Of a stretch of 64,000 nucleotides of DNA, positions 32,805 through 43,140 are shown piece after piece. A program made the position numbers and the translations under genes. Location: the NCBI RefSeq assembly GCF_030272615.1, contig NC_081406.1, positions 165,213,521 to 165,277,520 of the forward strand, in the 5' to 3' direction. Source of the DNA: Cryptomeria japonica (lineage: Eukaryota > Streptophyta > Pinopsida > Cupressales > Cupressaceae). The notes under the pieces are model-generated. The model did no database searches. It was not told where the DNA came from and worked only from the letters and a program-made list of their open reading frames with translations. How positions within the stretch are numbered: position 1 is the stretch's first letter; each line of letters opens with the position of its first letter.

Positions 32805-34260
32805 ATGAGAAAGATGTCAAGTGACTCCTTAAGGAAACAAAGAGAGATTAATGAAAAAATTTGGAAATTATTCTTCAGGTACCCAAGTGGCCTCGGATTT
32901 GGAAAATGCTTCCACTTAACCAAATGCTCCATGTCTGCGGTATGCCAAGTCTTGTTGAGGATTCTTGAATCCAACACCTTCTCGGCTTGCAATAGGGTTG
33001 GAGGTGGCACGGGAAGGTCTAAAAGTGATTGATAGAAATATGAGACTCTACTGCATTCCTCTGGATGTGTGCCTTTGTACTGCATCAAGTCTACAATATT
33101 AAAAATAGGAGATAAAGCTATGTCCCCGGATAGACCAATTTTGTAAGAATTTTGCCGATACTTAGCCAAGACCTTACAAGGACCAATCCTCCTCATTTGA
33201 AGCTTTCTAGGGACACCTATAGGAAGCCTTGATTTTCTCAAGTGAACCATTACCAAGTCGCCAACAACAAATTGTACATCCTTCCTCTTTTCATCCACTT
33301 TGTCCTTGATTCTTTGAGAGTTTTCTTGTAAAGCCTGCCTAACTTGCTCATGAATCTCCTTCATAGACTGAGCCATGTCATCAACATGTCCACTCCTTTG
33401 CTCCTTACTTCCAATATCTCTAAGCTCCAACACACCTCTTAGATGAATCTCTTAAATTACTTCAAAAGGACTCTTACCGGTTGATCTATTCACACTGTCA
33501 TTATAAGGAAATTCAGCTTGATGGATGATCTAATCCCAAGCTTGTCCATACTCCTTTGTTAAACATCTGAGAAGGTTCCCAAGTGTCCTATTTACCACCT
33601 CTATTTGGCCATCCATTTGGGGATGGTATGCTGAGCTAAAAGACAAGTTAGTACCCAATCTCTGCCATAAAGTTTTTCAAAAATGACCAATGAATTTGGT
33701 ATCTCTATCTGACACTATACTGATTGGTAAACCATGAATTTTAATGAATTCTTTTACAAAAAATGAACAATATGACTAGCATCATGAGTCACCTTACATG
33801 GAATAAAATGGATCATTTTACTAAATCTATCTACTACAACATAGATGTTATCAAATCTAGTTTGGGTCTTGGGTAAATCAACAACAAAATCCATACTTAC
33901 ACACTCCCATGGCCGGTTTGGGATAGGTAATGTCTGATAGAGTACATAATTAGAAGAGGTTTCCTTTCCCCTTTGATAAACAACACATTATTCAACATAT
34001 TTTCTGATATCCCTTTGCATCTTTGGCCAAAAGTAGAACCGTTGAACAAGTTCCAAGGTTTTATTCAACCCAAAATGACCACTTAATCAACCATTGTGCT
34101 TTTTTTGCATTAAGTTCTCTCTCATGGACCCTGTTGGCACACAAAGTTGTCCTCCTTTCAATAAAAGACCATCTTGCAAAGTAAAATTTGCATTCCACTA
34201 TGAAAATGATTCCTAAACTCTTGGCAAACCCTGTAGATGGTAGCAAAATCTTCATCATCT
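32805..34260 (-). pseudogene. int: Element F integrase with C-terminal chromodomain
   Basis: In order on the minus strand: a damaged zinc region near 34140 (NRVHEREL), first aspartate VSMDFVVDLPKTQ (about 33885), second aspartate ISIVSDRDTKF (about 33710), glutamate MDGQIEVVNRTLGN (about 33610), a basic domain with FVVGDLVMVHLRKS (33260) and the chromodomain at about 32855-32983 (KVLDSRIL...EHLVKWKHFP). The three catalytic acids are present, but frameshifts (for example near 33770) and stops break the gene. The chromodomain keeps the WK core but its last part (RPLGYLKNNF) departs from the usual ATWE segment. The 3' half (32777-33433) is open in one frame. Confidence 0.85.
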
Positions 34261-34500
34261 TTATATAACCTTTAGAAACTATCAACTCCAATGCTTTTGA
34301 GCTGCCATTCTTGAACTGCTAGTGAAAAGTTTGAAACTATAAACTCTATGGTGAAAATTTTGTCAAAGCTTGGAAGAAAAAGGATAGGTTGAGTAGCCAC
34401 CTTTGTCTTCAAGAGTTCAAATCTTTTTTGTGCCTCTTTTGTCCATTGAAACTTATTCTTTACACCCCCTTTGATTGTATCGAGCATAGTGCACATATCT
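34261..34500 (-). pseudogene. Element F RNase H remnant (internal deletion)
   Basis: The segment KFQWTKEAQKRFELLKTK is the usual connection before RNase H. After FIVSNFSLAVQEWQLKSI the text jumps to DDEDFATIYRVCQEFRNH, which normally lies near the start of integrase. The middle and end of RNase H, with most catalytic acids, are missing. The element could not have made this enzyme after the deletion. Confidence 0.7.
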
Positions 34501-35176
34501 CACTGAACCCTCTAATGAGCTTCCTGTAAAACTGTGCCAAACCATAAAAGCTACTCACTTCACTTGTTGTTTTAGGTGTAGGCCAATTGATTATGGCTTC
34601 CACCTTTGAGGTATCCATCTTCAAATCACCACTTGAGATTACAAACCCAAGATATACCAACTCATGTTGCATGAACTCACATTTCTCCAAATTGATAGTT
34701 AGTTGCTCATCGCATAATTTCTTCAATATAATCTCTATATGCCTACGATGTTCTTCTTTAGACTTACTAAAAATCAAGATGTCATCTAGATAAACAACAA
34801 CAAATTTACCAATGCAATCCTTGAGTACTTCATTCATGAGTCTTATGAATGTGCTAGGGGCAATTGTGAGTCCAAATGGCACAACAAGCCATTCATAAAG
34901 ACCTTCTATGGTTTTGAATGTTGTCTTCCACTCATCTCCCTCCTTGATTATGACTTGGTGGTAGCCAATCTTGAGGTCTATCTTGGTGAAATAATTAGTA
35001 CCCCCTAAACAATCCATCAAATCTTCCATTCTTGGAATCAGAAACCTATACCTGATTGTAATCTGGTTGAAGGCTCTTGAGTCAGCACAAAGCCTCCAAG
35101 TACCTCCCTTCTTTGGTGCCAAAATGGTGGGAACTACACATGGGCTGATGCTCTTCCTTATCAGGGCATTATCCAA
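34460..35176 (-). pseudogene. Element F reverse transcriptase
   Basis: Open for 238 codons: [49 protein letters not shown] and the catalytic [13 protein letters not shown], followed by [19 protein letters not shown] is the standard chromovirus motif and is intact. The N-terminal part (35200-35290) and the 3' end are in other frames, so the gene is broken. Confidence 0.88.
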
Positions 35177-35199
35177 AAGTTCTTGGATTTTCTTTTCAC

Positions 35200-35826
35200 T
35201 TCTTTATTCTTCTCTAGTGTCATTTTTTAGGCTTCTTTGTTAGGCAATGAGGCTCCGGGTATGAAGTCAATTTGATGACTTATGGCTTGTTAAGGAGGAA
35301 AAGTAGTAGGTGTTCCATCACTTATGATCTCCTTGAACTGATTGAGTATTTTTTGCACTCCAATAGGGATACTAACTTTCTTGTCCTTCTTTTCTTCTTT
35401 TGGTTTCACAACAAGTGCAAACCCCACTCCTTCTCCTTCTTTGAGAATGTTTATAAGATCCTTCTCACCAACTAGTAGTACATTTGAACCTTTAGATCTG
35501 TTCTCTTCTTCATCTCCTATGGACTGAATTTTATAGGTAACTCCATCTTTTTGAAAGGTATAGGAATTCTTTTCCCCATGGTGTATTGCTTTCCTATCAA
35601 ATTTCCAAGGCCTACTTAGGAGTAGGTGGCATACATCCATTAGCAAGATATCATACAAAATATTATCTTTGTAGCCTCCTATGGTAAACTCCACCCAAGT
35701 TTATTCATTTACCAAAACATGCTACCCCTTGTTGAGCCAAGTAACCCTATAAGGATCACTATGAGGGATTCTTTTTAGTTTTAGTTTTCTTACTGCTTCT
35801 TCTAACACTATGTTATCAGTGGATCC
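35200..35826 (-). pseudogene. Element F protease region
   Basis: The protease should start at the D-S-G of VVGD*GSTDN near 35825, where the serine codon is a TAA stop. ILLMDVCHLLLSRPWKFDRK (about 35640) is the second protease motif (LL.RPW). The segment 35290-35694 is open. It leads into a linker with a KFKEIISDG-like end before the reverse transcriptase. Confidence 0.75.
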
Positions 35827-36825
35827 TTAATCCCCAACCACTCTACACACCTTACCCATGATCTTTAATTTTATCCTAAACAATAATCTTCTTTGACTAG
35901 GTTCCTCCTTTACAGGTTCTTTGATCAAAACTCTTCTTATCATTAGGTTCTCTCCAACCTCAAAATATAATCTTACTTTTGATGTCTTCACATTTTCTGC
36001 ATCTTCTTGAATATAACTTACTCTCCTTTCACCTCCTTGGGATGAAGAAGACTTCTCGGGACATCTATAGGCTAGGTGTCTAAGTTGATGACAATTGTAG
36101 TACTTCATTGTGGAGAAATAGGACCCTCTTCCAAATCCACTAGACCTTCCTCTATTGGAGTTGCTAGATCCCCTTCCTCTATAGTTTCTCTTGCTATTGG
36201 AATCCACACTTTTCTCTACCAACTTGGAATCCCCTTGGGATATTTGGTCTAAACCTCTTCCACCATAGCTACCTCTATGACCTCTGCCATCTCTACCCCT
36301 ACCTCTAACTCTATTACCTTGCTCTTGTTTCTTTTTACTCTTCTCTTCCACCTTGAGTGCCAATTGATAGCACTTATGGACATTACTAGGACACATCAAG
36401 CTTAACTCTTCTTGGATATTCCACCGCAAACCATTCAAGTACTTGGAAACCTTGATACTTTCATCTTCTACCACCTTGGATCTAAAACACAACTTCTAAA
36501 ATTCTTCAATGTAGCTTCTCACATCTAGTTCTCTCTGCCTCAAATTTTGTCTCCTCTTATGTAGTTGGATCTCATAGTCTTTAGGGATATAGGCTTCTTT
36601 CACTTTGGCTAACATTCCTTTCCAATTGGCAATCACATTCTTACCCTCCTTTTGTCTTTCCTCTTGTATAAACTTCCACCAAGTCAAGGTTGCTCCTCTC
36701 AATCTAGATTTGGCTACCTTTACCTTTTTTGCTTCACTAATTCCATCACATTCAAAGTGATTCTCTAACCCTTCAATCCATTCCATAACCACTTCTGACT
36801 CCATTTTTCCACAAAAAAGTGGCAC
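35827..36825 (-). pseudogene. gag: Element F gag
   Basis: In one frame with a single stop near 36494. The capsid part has GLENHFECDGISEAKKVKVA, RGATLTWWKFIQEE and RQRELDVRSYIEEF. The second part has CPSNVHKCYQLALKVEE, then an Arg-Gly-Ser-rich RNA-binding-type stretch (NRVRGRGRDGRGHRGSYGGR) and a knuckle YYNCHQLRHLAYRCP, in which the first cysteine is replaced by tyrosine. The N terminus is set at 36825 because no better start is seen upstream. Confidence 0.82.
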
Positions 36826-37152
36826 TCCTTCTAGGGACTTACCCCCTAAGGCTTTGATGGATCTAAGGAAAGGTTCTTCTGGTAAGATAGGATCTGATTC
36901 AGGTATACCATCCTCTTGTACTACTTCTTTACCCTTTTCTTCATTAATTTTTGACAGTCACCTTTTCGGTTTTGTCTTCTACTTCATCCAGTTTGTTCTC
37001 CAATCATTGCAACTTTTCCTTGAGGAGTCTATTATCTTCCTCTTGGTCTTCTACCCTTTTGAATAACTCTGCATTGGTCACCATCCTGAGACTATTTTCA
37101 CCTACTGACTCAGTCTCTGACATCAACTAGTTCCTTCCCAAATCTTAACTTT
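36826..37152 (-). other. Element F leader
   Basis: Between primer site and gag. The same frame is partly readable upstream of 36825 with stops, so the true gag start may be higher (a possible start is near 37080). Confidence 0.45.
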
Positions 37153-37163
37153 CTCTGATACCA
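37153..37163 (-). other. Element F primer binding site (initiator Met tRNA)
   Basis: TGGTATCAGAG on the minus strand, three bases after the LTR end. Confidence 0.9.
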
Positions 37164-37166
37164 CTT

Positions 37167-38757
37167 TGATAGGGAGATTCACACAAAAGAGTTGCAATTT
37201 GGTTTGTAGGTTAGAAAGAGGTGATATAGTCGGCTTCCATGCTTGTCTACACCTTGCTCTTATCTTGAATCAATTCCATCACCTAAACTCTTTTGGGAAA
37301 CTCTCTATCAACTAGTTTGCTCCAATTACTCAAGATCAAGGCTAAAACTCACTAGAGTAAGTTCAACCATCAAGCTGTCAAAATATTTAACCTTCACTTG
37401 CAAGGGACTAGGAGGATACTGAGATGGTTTAACAACTCCTACCATGTGGTTTTGTGGCTTGTTTCCCTTCATTTCTTCATCACTTTCATAAGTTCCTATT
37501 TTCAAGGCCTAGTAGCCCTATGAGCCTCTTTTAGCCCTACCTTCATGGTTTTTGCTCAATTGCTCAGAAAACTTCCAAAAGACCTCCTAAAATATTTAGT
37601 GATCCAAATACCCTTTTGGACTTTCTTTGAGATTCAGGAGGTTAGATGGTCTGTCACGTCCATACAGGTACAACCCCAAAATGGCACTTATCAAGGGTTT
37701 AAGACTTATGTAACTTCAACAATGGGTTTTATATACCTCCACTCCTTGTCCAACCTTCATACTGACACTGAGGCTCTACAAGACATCCATCTTCCATTCT
37801 AATCACTTGGTTGAATACAATTTGACCATCCATGCAAGCAATAATAAAAATAGCAGTCATATTCCCTAGTCAGGCTATGGCAGAGCTCGCCTAGGGCATG
37901 ATAGAAAATAGATCCAATGCAACTTCTAGGACACCACATAGAGTATTACACTATACACAAAATCCATTACTTGAATCCCAAGGTCCATAGAGAAAACACA
38001 ATGGGAATTCAAGTTGGATCCATTTCTAGGGTCTTAAACCCTTTGCTCAGGCCGAGAGCAGTGCAATTCAAGAAAGATTTCAAACACAACACTAAACCTA
38101 CACAATGGAGTACAAGTACTTCTAAAGAACCACAACAATAGATCCTAAGCCACCATGAAAGAATAGTACCAAGATCAATCCATCTAGTACAAACTACTAT
38201 AAGTAAGTTACAAATTTTTATGCAAAATGTGGAAATTGCCTCAAATTGTTATTCAAAATTTTCTCTTTGGATCTTCCAACCTTTTACAATGATTTGAAAA
38301 TCATTATATATTCCTCTTCACTCACAACCAACCACCCATCGGTTCCTTAACCACCGATTTGATCATTTTTAAAAAATTGCTCGCAAAGGTGCAAAAAGTT
38401 GTCAAGCAAACATGACAACTTTTGCTCCACCATGCATTTTTTAAACTTGTAAATATTTACATATTCTAAAACCCCTTAGGATGGTTCCCTAGCATCAAAT
38501 CAACATTTCCAAAAGCCTTATGAGGCCTTTCAAGGAGTTTTACCCAATTTTGTTAAATAATGCCATTTTAGGCTTACAAAGGCTTATTGGCCAAAAGTGA
38601 GAAAATAAGTTAACACTAGAGAAAATCAAACTACAAATAACCTTAAAACACACTTTTGGACCTACCAATAGTCCTTTATTCACTCATTGATCCAATTGAG
38701 GATCATTCACTCCAAAATTATGAAAATTCACCAAGAAATCTAGGTGTTCCTACACCA
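37167..38757 (-). repeat. Element F 5' LTR
   Basis: 1,591 bp partner of 31250-32794 with the same TG...CA ends. It carries about 54 bases that the other copy lacks. The ORFs that can be drawn in it are not supported. Confidence 0.93.
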
Positions 38758-38762
38758 GTTGT
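38758..38762 (+). other. Target duplication of element F, right copy
   Basis: GTTGT, identical to 31245-31249. Confidence 0.95.
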
Positions 38763-38878
38763 GCTATCTACTTGCTTATCCTTGTTGTTGCTACATTTTA
38801 TCAGTTTTACATTTGTGGTTAAGTTTGTAGATCTAGTGAAAACTAATTCAACCCGCCTCTCAGTTTTTCTTGCCAACA
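38763..38878 (+). repeat. Element E 5' LTR, second part
   Basis: End of the LTR interrupted by F. It ends TTGCCAACA, two bases before the primer site. Confidence 0.88.
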
Positions 38879-38880
38879 AT

Positions 38881-38892
38881 TGGTATTAGAGC
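38881..38892 (+). other. Element E primer binding site (initiator Met tRNA)
   Basis: TGGTATTAGAGC, one mismatch (T for C at position 7) to the initiator-Met site. Confidence 0.9.
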
Positions 38893-38935
38893 TAGATCCT
38901 CTAGAAGAAGCTTGACCGCTTGAGGAGATCTGGGA

Positions 38936-40080
38936 TGGTAACTGGAGGTGTTATCTTAAAGAAGGAGATTCTAAGATTTGATGGAAGTAACTATGCTATA
39001 TGGAAGAACCAGATGGAGGTGCACTTGAGATGTCTTGGAGAAGATTACTGGAAGATCACAAAGAATACCTGTTTTGTTCCTTAGAATGGACCGGTTACTA
39101 CTGATGAGATCAAGGAAGCTAAAAATAATATTAGAACGAAGGAAGCATTGCTAAGCGCCCTAACTGATTTAGAGATGACTAATTTGATGGGACTTCAAAC
39201 CACACATGAGATCTAGGAGAAGCTTGAAACCTTGTATGAAGGAGATAAACAAGTTAAAGTTGCTAAGTTGAAGAGTTTGAAAGGGAAGTATGAGACATGT
39301 TGAAGATGGGAGAAGATGATAACATAAATTCCTTTATGCCTAAGGTGAATAACCTTGTCCTAGGTATCAGATGTGTCAGTGGAAGCCTTGAATAAGATGA
39401 AATTATTGCTAAGGTGTTGGGATCATTGTCTCCTGCTTACAAACATAAGGTAGTTGTTAGTGATGAGATCCGAAGTGTGACTACTGTGACAAGAGATATG
39501 TTGGTTGGAAAGATTGTTGTATTTGAGATGATCAAGTTTGGTGAATCACATGGAAAGTATTAGACAACATCTATAACATCTATATTCAAAAAGAAGAAAT
39601 GTGATCTTGGTGAGTGCAAAATATCCAAATATGAAGGAGAAACAAGAGAGATGGAAGAGAAAGAAAGAAAATTAGATGATCTTGAAGCATTTATTACCCG
39701 AAGATTGCCTAAGGGAGTTGGTAAGTATGATGGAAAATTTCCTCTGAAATGTTTCTCTTGCAATAAGATATGATATTTTGCTTCTAGGTGCCCAAAGAGA
39801 ATGGATAAATATGATAGACATGATAAATTTGATAAGAATGATAGGAATGATAGATATGAGAATCATGAGAAGTATGATAAGCCTTACAAGCCTAATCAGA
39901 AGTATAAGAATCAAAAGAACTGTTATTATGTTTCTGATGAAGGTGTTACAGATTAAGAATCAAAAGGAGATGAAGTTATGTTTATTTCTATCAAAGAAGA
40001 TGGATCGCTACCTATTGATTCCACAAGCTGCACTATTGTGGAGAAATATTTAGCTGCTAAAGTTGAAGAAAAAGATTAAT
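38936..40080 (+). pseudogene. gag: Element E gag
   Basis: Starts MVTGGVILKKEILRFDGSNY and has the copia gag core YAIWKNQMEVHLRCLGEDYW, LYEGDKQVKVAKLKSLKGKY and NLVLGIRCVSGSLE. The knuckle CFSCNKI*YFASRC (39752) has a stop in place of the glycine and a tyrosine for the histidine. A Asp-Arg-Tyr-Lys-rich tail (39800-39920) follows. Stops occur at about 39084, 39212, 39300, 39561 and 39770, with a frame change near 39300. Confidence 0.82.
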
Positions 40081-40560
40081 GGGTGATTGACAATGAGTGT
40101 TCACATCATATGACCAGTATTAAAAGAAAACTTGTGAGTATGGAAAGCTATGATGGTGGAATAGTAAGATTTGGAGATGACAAAGCCTATGACATCTGTG
40201 GTAGAGGTTCTATTTCCTTTGATGGTAAGCACAATAATGATGATGTCTTGTATGTTGAAGGTTTGAAGCATAATATTTTGAGTGTTAGATAGACGGTTGA
40301 AAAAGGTAATGATTTACAATTCAAGAATGAAAAATGCAAGATCCTAAATGCCTCGGGTATAGAGATTGCATCTGGAACTAAGACTAAAGGTAAAAATTTT
40401 CATTTGAATGTTGGTTAGAAAAGTTGTCTGATTGCATAGATTGATGAAAGTTGGTTGTGGCATAGGAGAATGTGTCAAGTTAATTTTGATTTAATGATTA
40501 AGATAAATTCTACTCAAGCTTTTAGAGATCTGCCTAAAATTGTTAAGCTTGCTAATTTGG
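40081..40560 (+). pseudogene. Element E protease and GAG-pre-integrase region
   Basis: WVIDNECSHHMT is the protease start. The usual D-S-G-C/A is D-N-E-C here, so the active site is lost. The downstream part VLYVEGLKHNILSV is the standard pre-integrase motif. The first histidine region LWHRRMCQVNFDLM leads into integrase. Stops at 40290 and about 40420-40440. Confidence 0.78.
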
Positions 40561-41300
40561 TATGTAAAGAATGTCACTTGGGTAAGAAAACAAGAATTTC
40601 TTTCAAGAGCAAGTAGTATACATCTGATGGATTGCTAGATCTTGTACATACTGACCTATGTGGACCTATAAATGTTAGAAATGTGGAGGGTGATAGATAT
40701 TTTATGTTTCTAATTGATGATTATTCTAGGATGATGTGGGTTATCTTTTTTAAGGAGAAATTAGAAGCATTAGATAAATTCAAGATATTCAAATCAAAGG
40801 TTAAGAATGAGACAAGATTGAAGGTGAAATGTGTGAGATTTGATAGAGGAGGATAATTTTGTTCTGGTGAGTTTGATTCATTCTGTGAGAAGCATGGGAT
40901 TAGAAGAAAATTATCTGCTCATAGAACCCCTCAACATAATGGATTTGTTGAAAGGAAGAACAAAACTATTTTGGATGCTGCAAGGACTATGTTGATTGAA
41001 GGGAATGTTCTGAAGATCTATTGGAGAGAAGTTGTTAGCACTGTTGTTTATGTATTCAACCAAGTTCATATAAAAGGTGATACTCCTAAGACCCCTTATG
41101 AGCTATGGTTTGGTCATGTTCCTATTGTGAGATATTTTAGAATTTTTGGTAGCAAGAGTTATATCAAGAGAGATGAGGACATGCTAGAAGTGATGAAGTA
41201 ATTTTCTTGGGATATTCAACAAAGAGAAAATCCTACCAGCACTACAATAAGAGATAAAGAAAGATAGTAGAAAGTGCAAATGTAAAGGTTGATGAGAGCT
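40561..41300 (+). pseudogene. int: Element E integrase
   Basis: The cysteine pair CKECHLGKKT (40568) is followed by LVHTDLCGPINV (first catalytic Asp) and CVRFDRGG*F (second Asp region, normally S-D-N-G-G-E-F). PQHNGFVERKNKTI has the catalytic glutamate. The C part has TPYELWFGHVPIVRYFRIFG and then decays with several stops. The second-aspartate loop is mutated and carries a stop. Confidence 0.85.
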
Positions 41301-41535
41301 ATGAAAAAGATATCACAACACCTAGATATGATGATGGTCAACATGTTGTTCTAACTCCTATTCAGATTGAAGAATTGAAGCAGAATTATCCAGTAGAGAC
41401 TGTTAATCTAGATGATGCTGGTGCCGACGGAGAGGTACATGAACCTGAAAAATTAGAATAATCAAAAGACTCCAAGGTATGTAAGATTGAATCACTCTGA
41501 AAAATCAGATTATTGGAGATAAAAATAAAGGTGCG

Positions 41536-42366
41536 ATGACTAGGAGAAGGCTAGCTGTTGAAGAGGTATCTTTGATTTCTAAAATTGAACCTAAAGATGC
41601 TACCAAAGCTTTTAAAGATGAAAATTGGATGAGGGATATGGAAGAAGAATTGAATCAGAGTGAGAAGAATAACACATGGGAGCTTGTGCCTAGACGTAAA
41701 GATAAGAATGTTATTGGTACTAAATGGTATTCAAGAACAAATTGAATGAAGTCAGTGAAGTTGTCGGGAATAGAGAAAGATTGGTATGCAAAGGATATTC
41801 ACAGAAAGAAGGGATTAATTATGAGGAGACTTTTGCTTCAGTAGCCAGACTTGAAGCTATTAGACTATTGCTTGCATATGCTTCTTATAAAGATAAAGAT
41901 TTCAAGGTATATCAGATGGATGTCAAGTCTGCTTTTCTGAATGGTGATCTTGAGGAAGAAGTCTATATTGAGAAACCCAATGGATTTTTATTATCATATG
42001 ATGGTGACATGGTATGCAAATTGAAGAAAGCGCTTTATGGATTGAAACAAGACCCTAGAGCCCGGTATGTTAGATTGGATAAGTACTTGCTGAAATTGGG
42101 ATTTAACAAAGGTACTGCTGACAGTAATCTATATTTTAAGATTGAGAATGATAACATCTTGATTGTTGAAGTTTTTGGTGATGATATTATTTTTTGAGGA
42201 GATGATAACTTGAGCATGAAGTTTTTCGATGATATGCAGAAATAATTTGAGATGTCTATGATAGGAGAAATGAAATTTTTCTTAGTTTGTACATTTTGTA
42301 GACTGGAAAACGTATTTGTATATCTCAAACTAAATATGTAAAGGAATTGTTGAAGAAGTTTGGGTT
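41536..42366 (+). pseudogene. Element E reverse transcriptase, cut by element G
   Basis: Copia RT with ALDE-like [75 protein letters not shown] and EVFGDDIIF, where the normal Y-V-D-D is F-G-D-D. A frameshift lies at 41724-41745 and a stop right after DDIIF (42195). The text ends at KKFGL (42366), where element G was inserted; copia RNase H is not in the window. Confidence 0.88.
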
Positions 42367-42367
42367 G

Positions 42368-43140
42368 TGTTAGTTAACAGATTGGATTTCCCAAAATTTA
42401 TTAACAAATACTCATGCTCTCCCAGTAGGAAACCAATAAAACCAACAGTTGGGTAAATAATGTTAATTTACCCTCTGCATAAGGATACAACTCCCCATAT
42501 GATATTCAATGAATTTTGACCAAATTTTATCATATAATTCACTTTTAACCAGAAAGCAAAGAAAGGCTATAACTTTCACTTGTCAACACAAAATTAATGC
42601 CTCACAAAGATTATTGGAATACGTAACAAAACATTAAATTTCAAATAATGATTATCCTATATGAAGTGATCAAAATATTTGAACTCTGATTGATACTCGC
42701 TCATGCCTCACAGGACAAAGCGAATCAGAATATTCAAATGCTTTCAACTAATTTCATTTATTAGATTGACTCACAGACTTAATATTTGATAAAAATCAGA
42801 GAAGGGAATCCAATACATGAACACATAAATATCCCAATAGAAATTCTTATATATTCAAACACACAGGTATCAAAAGTTGTATTAGACATTCTATTCCATT
42901 CAAAGATGGAGTATTTCACTGAAGTTAACAAGTTAAAAAAAGTCCGCTGTCTTAGTTTTTACCAAAATTTATGGATCCGTGCCAAAACATCCATTCCTAA
43001 TACTTATAGCCACTAGGCTAACCTAATAGCTAAACACAAAGGTTCAAGAAACAACCGTTTGTAACTAAAATTAACTAAAAATGACCAAGAGCCGTAAACA
43101 AAGCTATAATTGCAGAAGAGGAAACGGTTTTTGATTCGTC
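42368..43140 (-). repeat. Probable 3' LTR region of element G (borders uncertain)
   Basis: 770 bases between the end of the extra ORF and the border with E. The border starts TGTTAG (42368, or TGTGTTAG at 42366), consistent with an LTR end. No polypurine tract is seen next to the ORF end, so the LTR start cannot be set and a 3' truncation is possible. No ORF is supported. Confidence 0.4.

Larger units (their letters stand above)
31250..38757 (-). mobile_element. Element F: complete chromovirus (Ty3/gypsy) with target duplication GTTGT
   Basis: 7,508 bp on the minus strand: 5' LTR 37167-38757, primer site, gag, protease, reverse transcriptase, remnant RNase H, integrase with chromodomain, polypurine tract and 3' LTR 31250-32794. 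The integrase-chromodomain fusion defines chromoviruses, whose chromodomain steers insertion to certain chromatin. Both LTRs and the 5 bp duplication are in place, so the insertion is whole, but the coding region has stops, frameshifts and a large deletion in RNase H. In the first about 150 bases the LTRs differ at 5 places by eye. It sits in the 5' LTR of element E. Confidence 0.93.
30121..42367 (+). mobile_element. Element E: Ty1/copia retrotransposon, interrupted by F and truncated by G
   Basis: Plus-strand order is 5' LTR (split by F), primer site, gag, protease, integrase and reverse transcriptase. Integrase before reverse transcriptase is the hallmark of Ty1/copia. The reverse transcriptase breaks off after KKFGL at about 42367, where element G begins; the rest should lie beyond the right edge of the window. 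A candidate target duplication copy is GGAAG at 30116-30120, but its partner is outside. Confidence 0.9.

Noticed and set aside
39672-39914. Minus-strand Ile/Leu-rich ORF resembling a membrane protein
   Set aside because: Shadow of the Asp-Arg-Tyr-rich tail of element E gag on the other strand.
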